Source of the DNA: Kiritimatiellia bacterium
GTDB lineage: Bacteria > Verrucomicrobiota > Kiritimatiellia > RFP12 > DVOR01
NCBI GenBank assembly: GCA_900771325.1
Contig: CAAGNN010000175.1
Location: 1 to 17,881, forward strand
Length of the DNA: 17,881 bases
Direction: 5' to 3'
Part shown: positions 1 to 6,504 of the stretch, piece after piece
How the letters are laid out: each line of letters starts with the position of its first letter
How positions within the stretch are numbered: position 1 is the first letter of the stretch
The notes under the pieces: generated by a model
The model's database searches: none
Told to the model about the DNA's origin: nothing
What the model saw: only the letters and a program-made list of their open reading frames with translations
Position numbers and translations under genes: made by a program

Positions 1-94
1 ACCTCGAACCCGGGGCGGGTCGGGGGTCAACCCGGGGCGGGTCCACCTCGAACCCGGGGCGGGTCGGTCTTCAACCCGGGGCGGGTCGGGGGAA
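1..94. repeat. 22-bp tandem repeat array, 4 units
   Basis: Four exact copies of the 15-bp core AACCCGGGGCGGGTC begin at 7, 29, 51 and 73, so the period is exactly 22 bp. The 7-nt spacers differ (for example GGGGGTC, CACCTCG, GGTCTTC). The same core with the same period occurs at 6295-6441 and, slightly changed, at 13342-13400, and once alone at 4250-4264. The array may continue left of the window. Confidence 0.9.
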
Positions 95-320
95 GAGGAG
101 CGGCAGGGGGTGGGGCCTTTAAGGTTTTGCAGTGGCCTACTCCGCAGGCCACCTAGGCAGCGTTTTCTGCCTGGCGGAGCAGGCCGAGGCACAACGCTTA
201 TCGCCTGGCCGCCGGAACGGCGGCCTGTAAAACCTGTGGCGCGGGGGCTTGGGGGCTCAGCCCCCAACGGCCTGGGCGGCGAGGCGCGTTAGCGCATCGC
301 CGCGCGGTGTGCCCGAGGAG
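95..320. other. Gene-free, hairpin-rich intergenic stretch
   Basis: I see no credible gene here; the short open frames lack a ribosome binding site and have repeat-like composition. Several strong inverted repeats are visible: GTGGCCT/AGGCCAC (132-138/146-152), CTCCGC/GCGGAG (140-145/174-179) enclosing AGGCAG/CTGCCT (155-160/167-172), GGCCGCC/GGCGGCC (207-213/219-225), TTGGGGGCT/AGCCCCCAA (249-257/259-267), and GGCGA/TCGCC around GCGC/GCGC (278-301). The 249-267 hairpin resembles the fourth stem of the element at 356-460. The whole stretch reads as a mosaic of structured intergenic repeats. Confidence 0.6.
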
Positions 321-355
321 GTGAACGGTGAACAGAGAACGGTGAACGGTCCATA
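321..355. repeat. Heptamer repeat tract (GTGAACG type)
   Basis: Units in strict 7-bp phase: GTGAACG (321), GTGAACA (328), GAGAACG (335), GTGAACG (342), then the degenerate GTCCATA (349). The same word, circularly permuted and reverse complemented (TCACCGT), forms the tract at 13533-13574. It abuts the four-hairpin element starting at 356. Confidence 0.8.
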
Positions 356-460
356 GCCGACGTGCCCGGAGGGCGCGTCGGCCGGGGTGGAGCGCCCCGC
401 GCTCCCGAGGTGCAGGGCGAGTCAGCCCTGCCGAGGGGTGTGGGGGCGAGTAGCCCCCAC
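356..460 (+). repeat. Four-hairpin structured element, copy A
   Basis: Four consecutive stem-loops are visible. Stem 1 is 12 bp (356-367/371-382) with one G-T wobble. Stem 2 is 7 bp (389-395/399-405). Stem 3 is 7 bp (412-418/425-431). Stem 4 is 8 bp (440-447/453-460). The reverse complement of 17236-17335 carries the same four stems in the same order, with paired changes that keep pairing in stems 1, 2 and 4. A further hairpin, CGGGGGC/GCCCCCG (471-477/481-487), follows. It could be a structured mobile repeat (REP/BIME-like) or an RNA family; there is no evidence for a protein product. Confidence 0.75.
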
Positions 461-529
461 GCAAGGGGTGCGGGGGCGGGGCCCCCGGACGGCCACCGCT
501 CCCACACCTGTGCACGCGCGCGGGGGATG

Positions 530-538
530 TGTTAGAAT
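530..538 (+). promoter_or_regulatory. Extended -10 promoter of bioG
   Basis: TGTTAGAAT combines an extended -10 TGn with TAGAAT (533-538). No good -35 is visible; TGTGCA at 509-514 is the nearest candidate. Transcription would be expected to start about 7 nt downstream, essentially at the GTG start codon at 545, which would make the bioG mRNA leaderless. Confidence 0.55.
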
Positions 539-544
539 GGGGGC

Positions 545-1180
545 GTGAAAACGCGATATGTGAATGGTGCATCGGCCGAGCGGCTCCTGGTTCTCTTTAC
601 GGGCTGGGGGATGGATGCGCGCCCCTTCGAGGCGATGCTCGGAACCTTTGACACGCTTGTGGTCTGGGACTACACCACCTTGGAAGACCTGCCGGCGCTG
701 CCGGACGATCGCCCGGTGGAGGTCATCGGCTGGAGTATGGGCGTGTGGGCGGCGGGGCAGGTCCTCGCAGGACGGCGCGTGGCGCGCGCGACGGCCGTCA
801 ATGGCACCCCCTGGCCGATTGATGAGACGCGCGGCATTCCGCCAGCCATCTTTGAGGGGACCTTCAACGGCTTCTCGGCGGCGGGGCTGCAGCGCTTCCG
901 TCGGCGGATGTGCGGGGGCGCGGCGGCGTTGAAAGCCTTCGAGGCGGTGGCGCCCGAGCGCAGCTTGGTGGATCTGCAAGCGGAACTGGCGGCCTTGGGG
1001 CTCGGCTATATGCAGCGAGGCCCGGGCGACTTCACCTGGGATCGCGCCTTTGCCGCGGAAGCGGATCGCATCTTCCCGGTGGAGGCGCAACTGGCGGCCT
1101 TCCCCTCGGCGCGGCGAGTGCCGGGCGCCCATTGGGCCCCGGAGCTCTTTGCCAAGCTCCTGCGCGGAGAGGAACCGTGA
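545..1180 (+). CDS. bioG: Pimeloyl-[ACP] methyl ester esterase BioG
   Basis: This cytoplasmic alpha/beta hydrolase (211 aa, DUF452/BioG family) is expected to remove the methyl ester from pimeloyl-ACP methyl ester, ending the disguised fatty-acid cycle that makes the biotin precursor. Seen: the N-terminal FTGWGMD motif (residues 18-24) typical of BioG, the nucleophile elbow GWSMG with Ser64, and a C-terminal GAHW motif with candidate catalytic His196. The GTG start at 545 places FTGWGMD at the usual distance from the N-terminus; no Shine-Dalgarno precedes it, and a -10 lies just 7 nt upstream. The stop overlaps the next gene, bioC, by 4 bp (GTGA), and BioC makes the substrate of this enzyme. 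BioG is the alternative to BioH/BioK in many bacteria. Other bio genes are not in the window. Confidence 0.9.
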   Translation: MKTRYVNGASAERLLVLFTGWGMDARPFEAMLGTFDTLVVWDYTTLEDLPALPDDRPVEVIGWSMGVWAAGQVLAGRRVARATAVNGTPWPIDETRGIPPAIFEGTFNGFSAAGLQRFRRRMCGGAAALKAFEAVAPERSLVDLQAELAALGLGYMQRGPGDFTWDRAFAAEADRIFPVEAQLAAFPSARRVPGAHWAPELFAKLLRGEEP

Positions 1181-1932
1181 TTGAGACCCCGCTGCTCATC
1201 AACCGCTTTGCCCGCGCGATGGCCACCTACGAGCGCGAGGCCACCATCCAGCGCCAAGAGGCCGAGCGCCTAACCGAGCTGCTCGGCGCGCACTGCCACC
1301 TCCTCGCCCCGCGCATCCTGGAAATCGGCTGCGGCACGGGGATGCTCTCGCGCCAACTGATGGCCCGCTTCGCCCCGCGCGAACTCGTCCTCAACGACCT
1401 CTGCCCGGATATGGAGATCTGCTTTGCCAACGTGCCGCGCACCACCTTCCTCAGCGGCGACGCGCGCACCCTCGCCTGGCCCGGACCCTTCGACCTCATC
1501 GCCTCCGCCTCCGCCGTCCAGTGGTTGGGCGACCTCGCCGCCTTCGCCCAGCGCTGCAGCGCGGTCCTCAACCCCGGCGGCTTCATCGCCATCTCCGGCT
1601 TCGGCCCCAACACCCTGCGCGAGACCGCCGAGCTCACCGGCAGCGCCCTCGCCTACCCCTCGCCCGAGACCTTCGAGCGCACCCTCTCGGCCGCCTTCGA
1701 GCCGTTGGCCACCGAGCACCGCCTCCACACCCTCACCTTCCCCGACGCCTACGCCGTCCTGCGCCACCTCAAAGCCACCGGCGTCACCGCCACCGGCGGC
1801 AGCCAGGGCCCCTGGACCCGTGGCCGGATGGAGGCCTTCGCCACCGCCTACGCCCACCGCTTCCCCGCCGAGGGCGGCGGCGTCCGCCTCACCTACGAAA
1901 CCTGCCTCTTCATCGGCAGAAAGCGCCCCTAG
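1177..1932 (+). CDS. bioC: Malonyl-ACP O-methyltransferase BioC
   Basis: This SAM-dependent methyltransferase (251 aa, the usual BioC length) methylates the free carboxyl of malonyl-ACP so that fatty-acid synthesis can extend it to pimeloyl-ACP methyl ester; the neighbour bioG removes the methyl group. Seen: SAM motif I LEIGCGTG (Glu49 onward), the acidic motif LNDLCPDM, the BioC-diagnostic ASASAVQWL (compare SNxAxQW), and the C-terminal LKATGVTATG segment typical of BioC rather than generic class I methyltransferases. The GTG start at 1177 overlaps the bioG stop as GTGA, giving translational coupling. A longer upstream reading frame exists, but it is the shadow of bioG in another frame. Confidence 0.92.
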   Translation: MIETPLLINRFARAMATYEREATIQRQEAERLTELLGAHCHLLAPRILEIGCGTGMLSRQLMARFAPRELVLNDLCPDMEICFANVPRTTFLSGDARTLAWPGPFDLIASASAVQWLGDLAAFAQRCSAVLNPGGFIAISGFGPNTLRETAELTGSALAYPSPETFERTLSAAFEPLATEHRLHTLTFPDAYAVLRHLKATGVTATGGSQGPWTRGRMEAFATAYAHRFPAEGGGVRLTYETCLFIGRKRP

Positions 1933-1943
1933 GAGAACCCGCG

Positions 1944-2990
1944 ATGTGCCGTTGGCTTGCCGCGCTTGCGCTCTGTTGCCTGGCCCTGGTGGGGCGGGCG
2001 GCCGCGCCAATGCCCGTGCTCGAGCCCTACACCGCCAACGGCTGGTCGCGTGCCTACGCCGTGCCCGATGAGACGGAGGTGCCCATCGCCGAGGCCGAGC
2101 GCGCCGGGATGTGCGCCCTCTTCCTGCGGGTCGATGCCCTGCTCGTGCGCCTCGAGCGCCGCCAGCGCGCCTACGCCTTTTGGCTCGATTGGCGCGACGT
2201 GCGCGAGGAGGCCGCCGACGATGCCACCTGGCGCTTCAACCTCTTCTGGCTCGGCCACCGCTACCCCTTCGACCGTTGGGGCCACCTGGCCATCGACCGC
2301 CGCTTCCTCCTCCCCGAAGAGGCCGAACTCGTCACCCACTTCGAGGCCCTCTACCGCCAGCTCCTCCTTGCTTCCCCCCTCGGCGAGCGCTTTCCCCCCG
2401 CCCCCAAGCCCCAGTCCGCCGCCCCCACCGTGCCCATCTTCTGCGGCTTCGAGGACGACCGCTACCAGCAGCACGACGCGCTCATCGCCCGCCTCGTCGC
2501 CGAGTTCAACCAAAACCGCGCCGAAGCCGTCGGTGCCCCCGAGGGCCGCACCGTCTCGATGCCCGAACTCACCCCAGCCCTTGTCAAGGCCCTGATGATT
2601 GAAGAGAGCGGTGGCCAGGGCAAGCGCTCGCGCGAAGCCTGGCGGCGAGACCCCCTCCAAGTCAACGTCCCGGGCGACTGGAATGAGGCGAAGGCCGACC
2701 TCGGCCTCGTCAAACCCGCCGCCCGCAACGAAGGCAGCCTGGAGCAGAACCTGCGCGCGGGCATCCGCTACCTGGCACGCAAGGGCTTCGGCACCTCCGC
2801 CCAGCCCCTCTCCCGCCGCCCCGAGGCCTACTTCGACTCCTGGCGCGCCGCCCTCCAACGCTACAACGGCCGCTCCAAAAACCTGCGCGACGGCCGCACC
2901 TACCGCGCCGCCTACGCCGAACGCATCCTGCGCCGCGCCGCCGACCCCGAGCGCTTCGTCCCCATCGCCCGCGAACGCGCCCACCCCTAA
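1944..2990 (+). CDS. Exported lytic transglycosylase-like protein
   Basis: This protein (348 aa) probably cleaves peptidoglycan glycan strands in the periplasm. Seen: a signal peptide (residues 1-21, ending AAA before Pro22); a unique N-terminal region (about 25-190) rich in Trp, Arg and Tyr that I do not recognise; and a C-terminal lysozyme-superfamily domain with LMIEESGG (candidate catalytic Glu221 of the ES motif), DPLQVNV (in place of the usual GLMQV), NLRAGIRYLA, and ALQRYNG (in place of AAYNAG). The start is set by AGGAGA at 1931-1936, 7 nt upstream and overlapping the bioC stop. The motif variants are divergent from SltY/MltC, so substrate and activity are inferred. It could act on another glycan. 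mtaB follows after one base. Confidence 0.65.
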   Translation: MCRWLAALALCCLALVGRAAAPMPVLEPYTANGWSRAYAVPDETEVPIAEAERAGMCALFLRVDALLVRLERRQRAYAFWLDWRDVREEAADDATWRFNLFWLGHRYPFDRWGHLAIDRRFLLPEEAELVTHFEALYRQLLLASPLGERFPPAPKPQSAAPTVPIFCGFEDDRYQQHDALIARLVAEFNQNRAEAVGAPEGRTVSMPELTPALVKALMIEESGGQGKRSREAWRRDPLQVNVPGDWNEAKADLGLVKPAARNEGSLEQNLRAGIRYLARKGFGTSAQPLSRRPEAYFDSWRAALQRYNGRSKNLRDGRTYRAAYAERILRRAADPERFVPIARERAHP

Positions 2991-2991
2991 G

Positions 2992-4224
2992 ATGTCTGCC
3001 GCCCCCGCCGTCGCCTTCCGCGTCTTCGGCTGCCGCCTCAACCAGGCCGAGGCCGCCGCCTGGCAAGAGGCCCTCGCCGCCCGCGGCTTCCCCATCGTCC
3101 CCCCCGAGGCCGCCGACGTCCTCTGCCTCCACTCCTGCGCCGTCACCGCCACCGCCGAGCACGAAGCCGCCAAGTTCCTGCGCGCCTTCCGCCAACGCCA
3201 CCCCGCCACGCGCATCATCCTCAGCGGCTGCGCCGCCGAACTCGCCCCGGCCCCCTGGGCCGACCTCATCCTGCCCCACGCGCGCAAGGACCAGTGGCTC
3301 GCCGAAGTCCTCGCCTTCCTCGCCACACTCCGCCCCGCCCCCGCCGCGCCCCAGCCCCCACCCCGCGCCAAAACCCGCGCCACCCTCATCATTCAGGATG
3401 GCTGCGACCGCTTCTGCGCCTACTGCATCGTCCCCCACCTCCGCGGCAAGCCCACCTCCGTGCCCCTGCGCACCCTCCTCGACGAGGCCCGCGAACGCTT
3501 CGCGCGCGGCTACCGCGAAATCGTCCTCACCGGCTGCCACCTCGCCCTCTACCGCGACCCCGACACCGGCGCCGGCCTGCTAGACCTCCTCGCGCGCCTC
3601 TGCGACCTCCCCGGCGAGGGCCGTCTGCGCCTCAGCTCCCTCGAGCCCGGCCTCCTCGACCTGCGCGCCCTCGCCCGCCTCATCGCCCAAAGCCGCGGCC
3701 GCCTCTGCCCCTTCCTCCACCTCCCCATCCAGTCCGCCGCCACCCCCCTCCTCCAACGCATGGGCCGCCCCTACACCGAGCGCGACCTCCGCGCCAGCCT
3801 CGAGGCCATCCTCGAAGAGCTCCCCCTCTGCGGCCTAGGCGCCGACTGGATCGCCGGCCTCCCCGGCGAAACCGAGGCCGACGCCGCCGCCTCCCAACGC
3901 CTCCTCGCCGACTACCCCTTCCTCGGCGCCCACATCTTCCCCTACTCCCCGCGCCCCGGCACCCCCGCCGCCACCTTCCCAGACCAACTCCCCCCCGACC
4001 TCCGCCAACGCCGCGCCCAAGCCCTCGCCGCCATCGCCGCCCAAACCCGCCTCCGCGCCCAAACCCGCTTCCTCGGCCGCGAACTCATCGTCATCCCCGA
4101 GCGCCTGCGAAACGGCACCTGGGAAGGCTGGAGCGCCGAACGCCTCCGCTGCCGCCTCGGCCCCTCCGCCCTCCGCGGCACCCTTACCCCCTTCCACCCC
4201 ACCTCCCTCGCCGACTTCCTCTAA
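2992..4224 (+). CDS. mtaB: tRNA t6A37 methylthiotransferase MtaB
   Basis: This radical-SAM enzyme (410 aa) is predicted to convert t6A to ms2t6A at position 37 of ANN-decoding tRNAs. Seen: an N-terminal UPF0004 domain with cluster cysteines Cys14 (FGCRLNQAE), Cys49 (HSCAVT) and Cys80 (SGCAAEL); the radical-SAM CxxxCxxC at Cys138, Cys142 and Cys145 (GCDRFCAYC); then REIVLTGCHLALY, LRLSSLEP, FLHLPIQSA and IAGLPGETEAD. GCxxNQ plus EIVLTG fits MtaB better than MiaB or RimO. The C-terminal tail WEGWSAERLRCRL looks like a short TRAM domain. The ATG at 2992 sits one base after the upstream stop with no clear Shine-Dalgarno, so translation is probably coupled. Codons end in C to an extreme degree. 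Confidence 0.88.
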   Translation: MSAAPAVAFRVFGCRLNQAEAAAWQEALAARGFPIVPPEAADVLCLHSCAVTATAEHEAAKFLRAFRQRHPATRIILSGCAAELAPAPWADLILPHARKDQWLAEVLAFLATLRPAPAAPQPPPRAKTRATLIIQDGCDRFCAYCIVPHLRGKPTSVPLRTLLDEARERFARGYREIVLTGCHLALYRDPDTGAGLLDLLARLCDLPGEGRLRLSSLEPGLLDLRALARLIAQSRGRLCPFLHLPIQSAATPLLQRMGRPYTERDLRASLEAILEELPLCGLGADWIAGLPGETEADAAASQRLLADYPFLGAHIFPYSPRPGTPAATFPDQLPPDLRQRRAQALAAIAAQTRLRAQTRFLGRELIVIPERLRNGTWEGWSAERLRCRLGPSALRGTLTPFHPTSLADFL

Positions 4225-4230
4225 CCCCAC

Positions 4231-4247
4231 CCCGCGCAGGGCGCGGG
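4231..4247. terminator. Possible hairpin terminator between convergent genes
   Basis: CCCGCGC, then AGG, then GCGCGGG form a perfect 7-bp stem just after the mtaB stop. Neither strand has a T-run after it, so it is not a classical intrinsic terminator. It is the only stem in the 38-bp gap between the convergent genes. Confidence 0.3.
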
Positions 4248-4249
4248 CG

Positions 4250-4264
4250 AACCCGGGGCGGATT
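4250..4264. repeat. Solitary copy of the 22-bp-array core
   Basis: AACCCGGGGCGGATT matches the first direct unit of the 13342 array exactly, and the array cores at 7 and 6317 at all but two positions. It overlaps the stop codon (TTA on the plus strand, 4263-4265) of the minus-strand membrane protein gene. Confidence 0.75.
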
Positions 4265-6047
4265 AATTGGTGGGGGCGTACCAGAGGGGATGGGGGAAGT
4301 GGCCAAGCAAGTCTGCCCAGGGGAAGGCAAAGAGATCGCGCAGCGTGTCGCAGATGGGCATCTTGCGTTTGAGTTCTTCGGGGGCCGGGGGAAGACCGGG
4401 CGCGACGGGGAAGAGTTCGCGATCCACGGTGAACCACGGGATTTCGGGCCCTTCTGCGAGCGTCATTCCCGCTTCGGCCAGGCGTTCGTGGAGGGTATAG
4501 CGAACGTGGTTGGACTCTGCGGCCCAGCGCGGGGAGATTTCGGCCATTTGCGCAAAGCGCGCTTGCCGTTCCCATTCGTAGCGCCACTGCCGCGCCTGAT
4601 AGGCCCCCGTTCGCAAGAGGATGAGACCGGCCAGGGGCAAGGTGCAGGCAAAGGCCATTCCCCGCAGACGCGGCAGCCAGGGAGAGAGCCAGTCGCCCCG
4701 AGGCGCATAGAGCAGATTTCCGAGCGCGAGGAAGGGGATGGCCCACATCTGCGGGAAGTAGCGCCCGTAGCCAATGTATTTGAGTGGCGCGAGATGGCCG
4801 GTGAAGAAGAGGAAGAGCACTAGCCAGGTAGTGGCGGTCCGGCGCGAGAGGCAGAGTGCCACCACGCTCCCCCACATCAGCAGCCGGAAGAAGGTCCCAA
4901 AACCGCCCACCCCTGCGCAGACCTCGAAGACTGGCCGGAAGGTCTCCTTCCCCTGCCACCACGCACTGCCCTTCCAGGCCAGGCTCTGCGAGAACCACGC
5001 CTGCACGCAGCGCGATAGATAGCCCATCGAGAGCGCATCCGCATTCCCGGTGAAGTCGGCCGTGATGTCAATCAGCGGCACCTCGGGGTTGAACGAGAAC
5101 TCGGGATAGACCGGCGAGCCGTAGTTGATCCACGCAGTCAGCAGCGGCGAAGCGCCGGCGAGCAAGACCGCCGCCCCCAAGCCGACCATCCCCCAACGCA
5201 CCTCCGCGCGCCGCCCCTCCAAGCACAGGACAATCACGCACCCCAGTGCGCCGCACACCAGCCCCGTGCTCTTGGCCAACAGCGCGAAGCCCAGGCAAAG
5301 CCCCGTGAGCAGCAGATCCCCCGGCAGACGCGTCCGCCGCCACGTGACAAACCCGAGCGCGGCTGCAACAAAGGCCGCATAGGCCGTGTAGTCCACCTGC
5401 CCGGCCAAAAAACTCGTAATCTTGGTGCTAAAGGCCAGCGCCGCGGCAAACGCGCCACAGACAAAGGCGGAAGCCCGCCATTCGTTGGCCGCAAACCGCC
5501 AAGCGCTGCGCCAAAGGGCGAGGATGAGCGCATAGCCCAGGAAGGCATCCGCCGTAAAGAGCCCCGTCGCCTTCGCTACAAGCGCGCCGCAGAAGGCAGT
5601 CGCCTTAGGCAGGAAAAGCGTGTGGTAGGGCGAGAGCGAGCGCAGGTCCACCAACTCGCCAAAGGCAGGCACCGTGGAGGTAAAGACGGGGTTCCACCCG
5701 TGCCAGAGCAAACGCTGCATCGGCAAGTGGTAGGCCACACTGTCCGTGCCCGTATAGGAAAAGGTCCAAGCGCACAACAACAAGAGCACCGCCGCCGTCG
5801 CCACAAACCGAAGCGCGTGCCGCCACGAGCAACACGCCGTCAGCGTTAGAACGCCCCCAAACGCAAGTCGCATCGTCCAAGGCGAGCACGGCCGTCCAAC
5901 AAAGAAGCCCGCGCTCCCCAGGCAAAGCCCGAGGAAAAGTGACCCCAACACCAAGTTCTCGGGACGCAACATCCCGCCCTCGATTACCGCCTTGCGGAAC
6001 GCGCCGAATGCCTCGGCCCCCCGCGCAACCCATACGCATAGTTTCAT
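4263..6047 (-). CDS. Polytopic GT-C-like membrane protein
   Basis: This 594-aa protein has about ten or more hydrophobic segments and a soluble C-terminal tail of about 130 residues. It resembles the GT-C/ArnT-PMT superfamily, which transfers sugars from polyprenyl-phosphate carriers on the outer face of the inner membrane. Seen: an early hydrophobic pair, then the loop SYTGTDSVAYHLP, where the Asp followed by Tyr-His is at the place of the GT-C catalytic acidic motif; a loop with WINYGSPVYPEF; and a late GYGRYFPQMW segment. The ATG at 6047 has no good Shine-Dalgarno. ATG 5972 (residue 26), preceded by GAGGGCGGG, is an alternative start. It is transcribed alone and converges on mtaB. The glycosyltransferase role is inferred; no substrate can be named. 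Confidence 0.6.
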   Translation of the reverse strand: MKLCVWVARGAEAFGAFRKAVIEGGMLRPENLVLGSLFLGLCLGSAGFFVGRPCSPWTMRLAFGGVLTLTACCSWRHALRFVATAAVLLLLCAWTFSYTGTDSVAYHLPMQRLLWHGWNPVFTSTVPAFGELVDLRSLSPYHTLFLPKATAFCGALVAKATGLFTADAFLGYALILALWRSAWRFAANEWRASAFVCGAFAAALAFSTKITSFLAGQVDYTAYAAFVAAALGFVTWRRTRLPGDLLLTGLCLGFALLAKSTGLVCGALGCVIVLCLEGRRAEVRWGMVGLGAAVLLAGASPLLTAWINYGSPVYPEFSFNPEVPLIDITADFTGNADALSMGYLSRCVQAWFSQSLAWKGSAWWQGKETFRPVFEVCAGVGGFGTFFRLLMWGSVVALCLSRRTATTWLVLFLFFTGHLAPLKYIGYGRYFPQMWAIPFLALGNLLYAPRGDWLSPWLPRLRGMAFACTLPLAGLILLRTGAYQARQWRYEWERQARFAQMAEISPRWAAESNHVRYTLHERLAEAGMTLAEGPEIPWFTVDRELFPVAPGLPPAPEELKRKMPICDTLRDLFAFPWADLLGHFPHPLWYAPTN

Positions 6048-6074
6048 AAAACAACGTGCCCTTCTGTGATGTAC

Positions 6075-6186
6075 TCGTAGAGAGGCCTACCACAGCCCGA
6101 CGATGAATACACCAAGAAGGACACGCTAACGCGTGCCCTCGCAAAAACGGTCATTCATCGTCAGAAGGGTGGTAGTTTCTCTACGA
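6075..6186. other. Imperfect long inverted repeat (MITE-like or structured)
   Basis: Left arm 6075-6109 and right arm 6153-6186 pair in three blocks: TCGTAGAG/CTCTACGA (8 bp), CTACCA/TGGTAG (6 bp) and GACGATGAAT/ATTCATCGTC (10 bp), separated by small mismatched bulges. The 43-nt centre contains a CACGC-TAAC-GCGTG hairpin (6122-6135). Base composition is clearly more AT-rich than the rest of the window. No coding sequence is seen. It could be a decayed miniature transposable element, or the leader of the minus-strand gene, whose start is 28 bp away. Confidence 0.6.
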
Positions 6187-6195
6187 ATGAACCTG

Positions 6196-6245
6196 TTTTG
6201 CTTAAGAGCAAAAACGAACCTATGGCTATCCCATAGCGGGCGCTA
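6196..6245. other. Three short hairpins in lower-GC intergenic DNA
   Basis: TTTTGCT-TAAG-AGCAAAA (6196-6213, 7-bp stem), CTATGG-CTATC-CCATAG (6220-6236, 6-bp stem), and TAGC-GGGC-GCTA (6234-6245). The last two share bases and cannot form together. No gene is supported between 6048 and 6504. Confidence 0.5.
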
Positions 6246-6294
6246 TCATAACACAACCGCTCCCCCGCCGTCGCAACACCCCGAGGCAATATTG

Positions 6295-6446
6295 AACTCG
6301 GGGCGGATGCAAAACGAACCCGGGGCGGGTCGGGGGTCAACCCGGGGCGGGTCAGGGGTCAACCCGGGGCGGGTCGGGGGTCAACCCGGGCCGGGTCGGG
6401 GGTCAACCCGGGGCGGGTCGGGGGTCAACCCGGGGCGGGTCGGGGA
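6295..6446. repeat. 22-bp tandem repeat array, 7 units
   Basis: Cores begin at 6295, 6317, 6339, 6361, 6383, 6405 and 6427, exactly 22 bp apart. The first is degenerate (AACTCGGGGCGGATG), the one at 6383 has one substitution (GGGCCGGG), and the other five match AACCCGGGGCGGGTC. Spacers are 7 nt and mostly GGGGGTC. The array stops about 30 bp before the permease promoter -10. Confidence 0.92.
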
Positions 6447-6474
6447 TTAGGGGCTTCTAAACGGCGTGCGAGTT

Positions 6475-6483
6475 TGCTACAAT
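6475..6483 (+). promoter_or_regulatory. Extended -10 promoter of the permease operon
   Basis: TGCTACAAT gives TGn plus TACAAT (6478-6483). A -35 at 17-bp spacing would be the weak TTCTAA (6455-6460). The predicted start near 6490 leaves a short leader containing GGAGG at 6496-6500. Confidence 0.55.
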
Positions 6484-6504
6484 GGGGGCGACAAGGGAGG
6501 TTTT

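Noticed and set aside
110..292. 60-codon plus-strand gene in the left intergenic region
   Set aside because: No ribosome binding site, and it consists of hairpin-forming repeat DNA.
1..544. tRNA or rRNA gene in the hairpin-rich region
   Set aside because: No cloverleaf, T-loop consensus or CCA-adjacent acceptor stem can be traced; the stems are consecutive and not arranged as a tRNA.
198..1132. Minus-strand open frames over the left intergenic region and bioG
   Set aside because: Low-complexity Arg/Pro/Gly content, and they run antisense to the clearly identified bioG.
1929..3392. Long open frame on the minus strand (487 codons)
   Set aside because: It is opposite the lytic transglycosylase and mtaB genes, which have clear motifs. 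It is Gly/Ala/Val-rich, as expected of the reverse strand of C-ending codons.
3294..4823. Long plus-strand open frame (509 codons) spanning the mtaB 3' half and the convergent gene
   Set aside because: The Pro/Arg-dominated translation is a shadow of mtaB in another frame and continues antisense through the membrane protein gene.
6295..6446. CRISPR array
   Set aside because: The repeat is only 15 bp, spacers are 7 nt and mostly identical, and no cas genes are present.
6133..6450. Small protein-coding gene of 105 codons
   Set aside because: Its second half is only the translation of the 22-bp array, and its first half crosses the inverted-repeat island. There is no ribosome binding site.
6466..6504. 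Upstream ATG (6466) as permease start
   Set aside because: It lies upstream of the -10 at 6478-6483 and lacks a ribosome binding site, while ATG 6505 has GGAGG at 4 nt.
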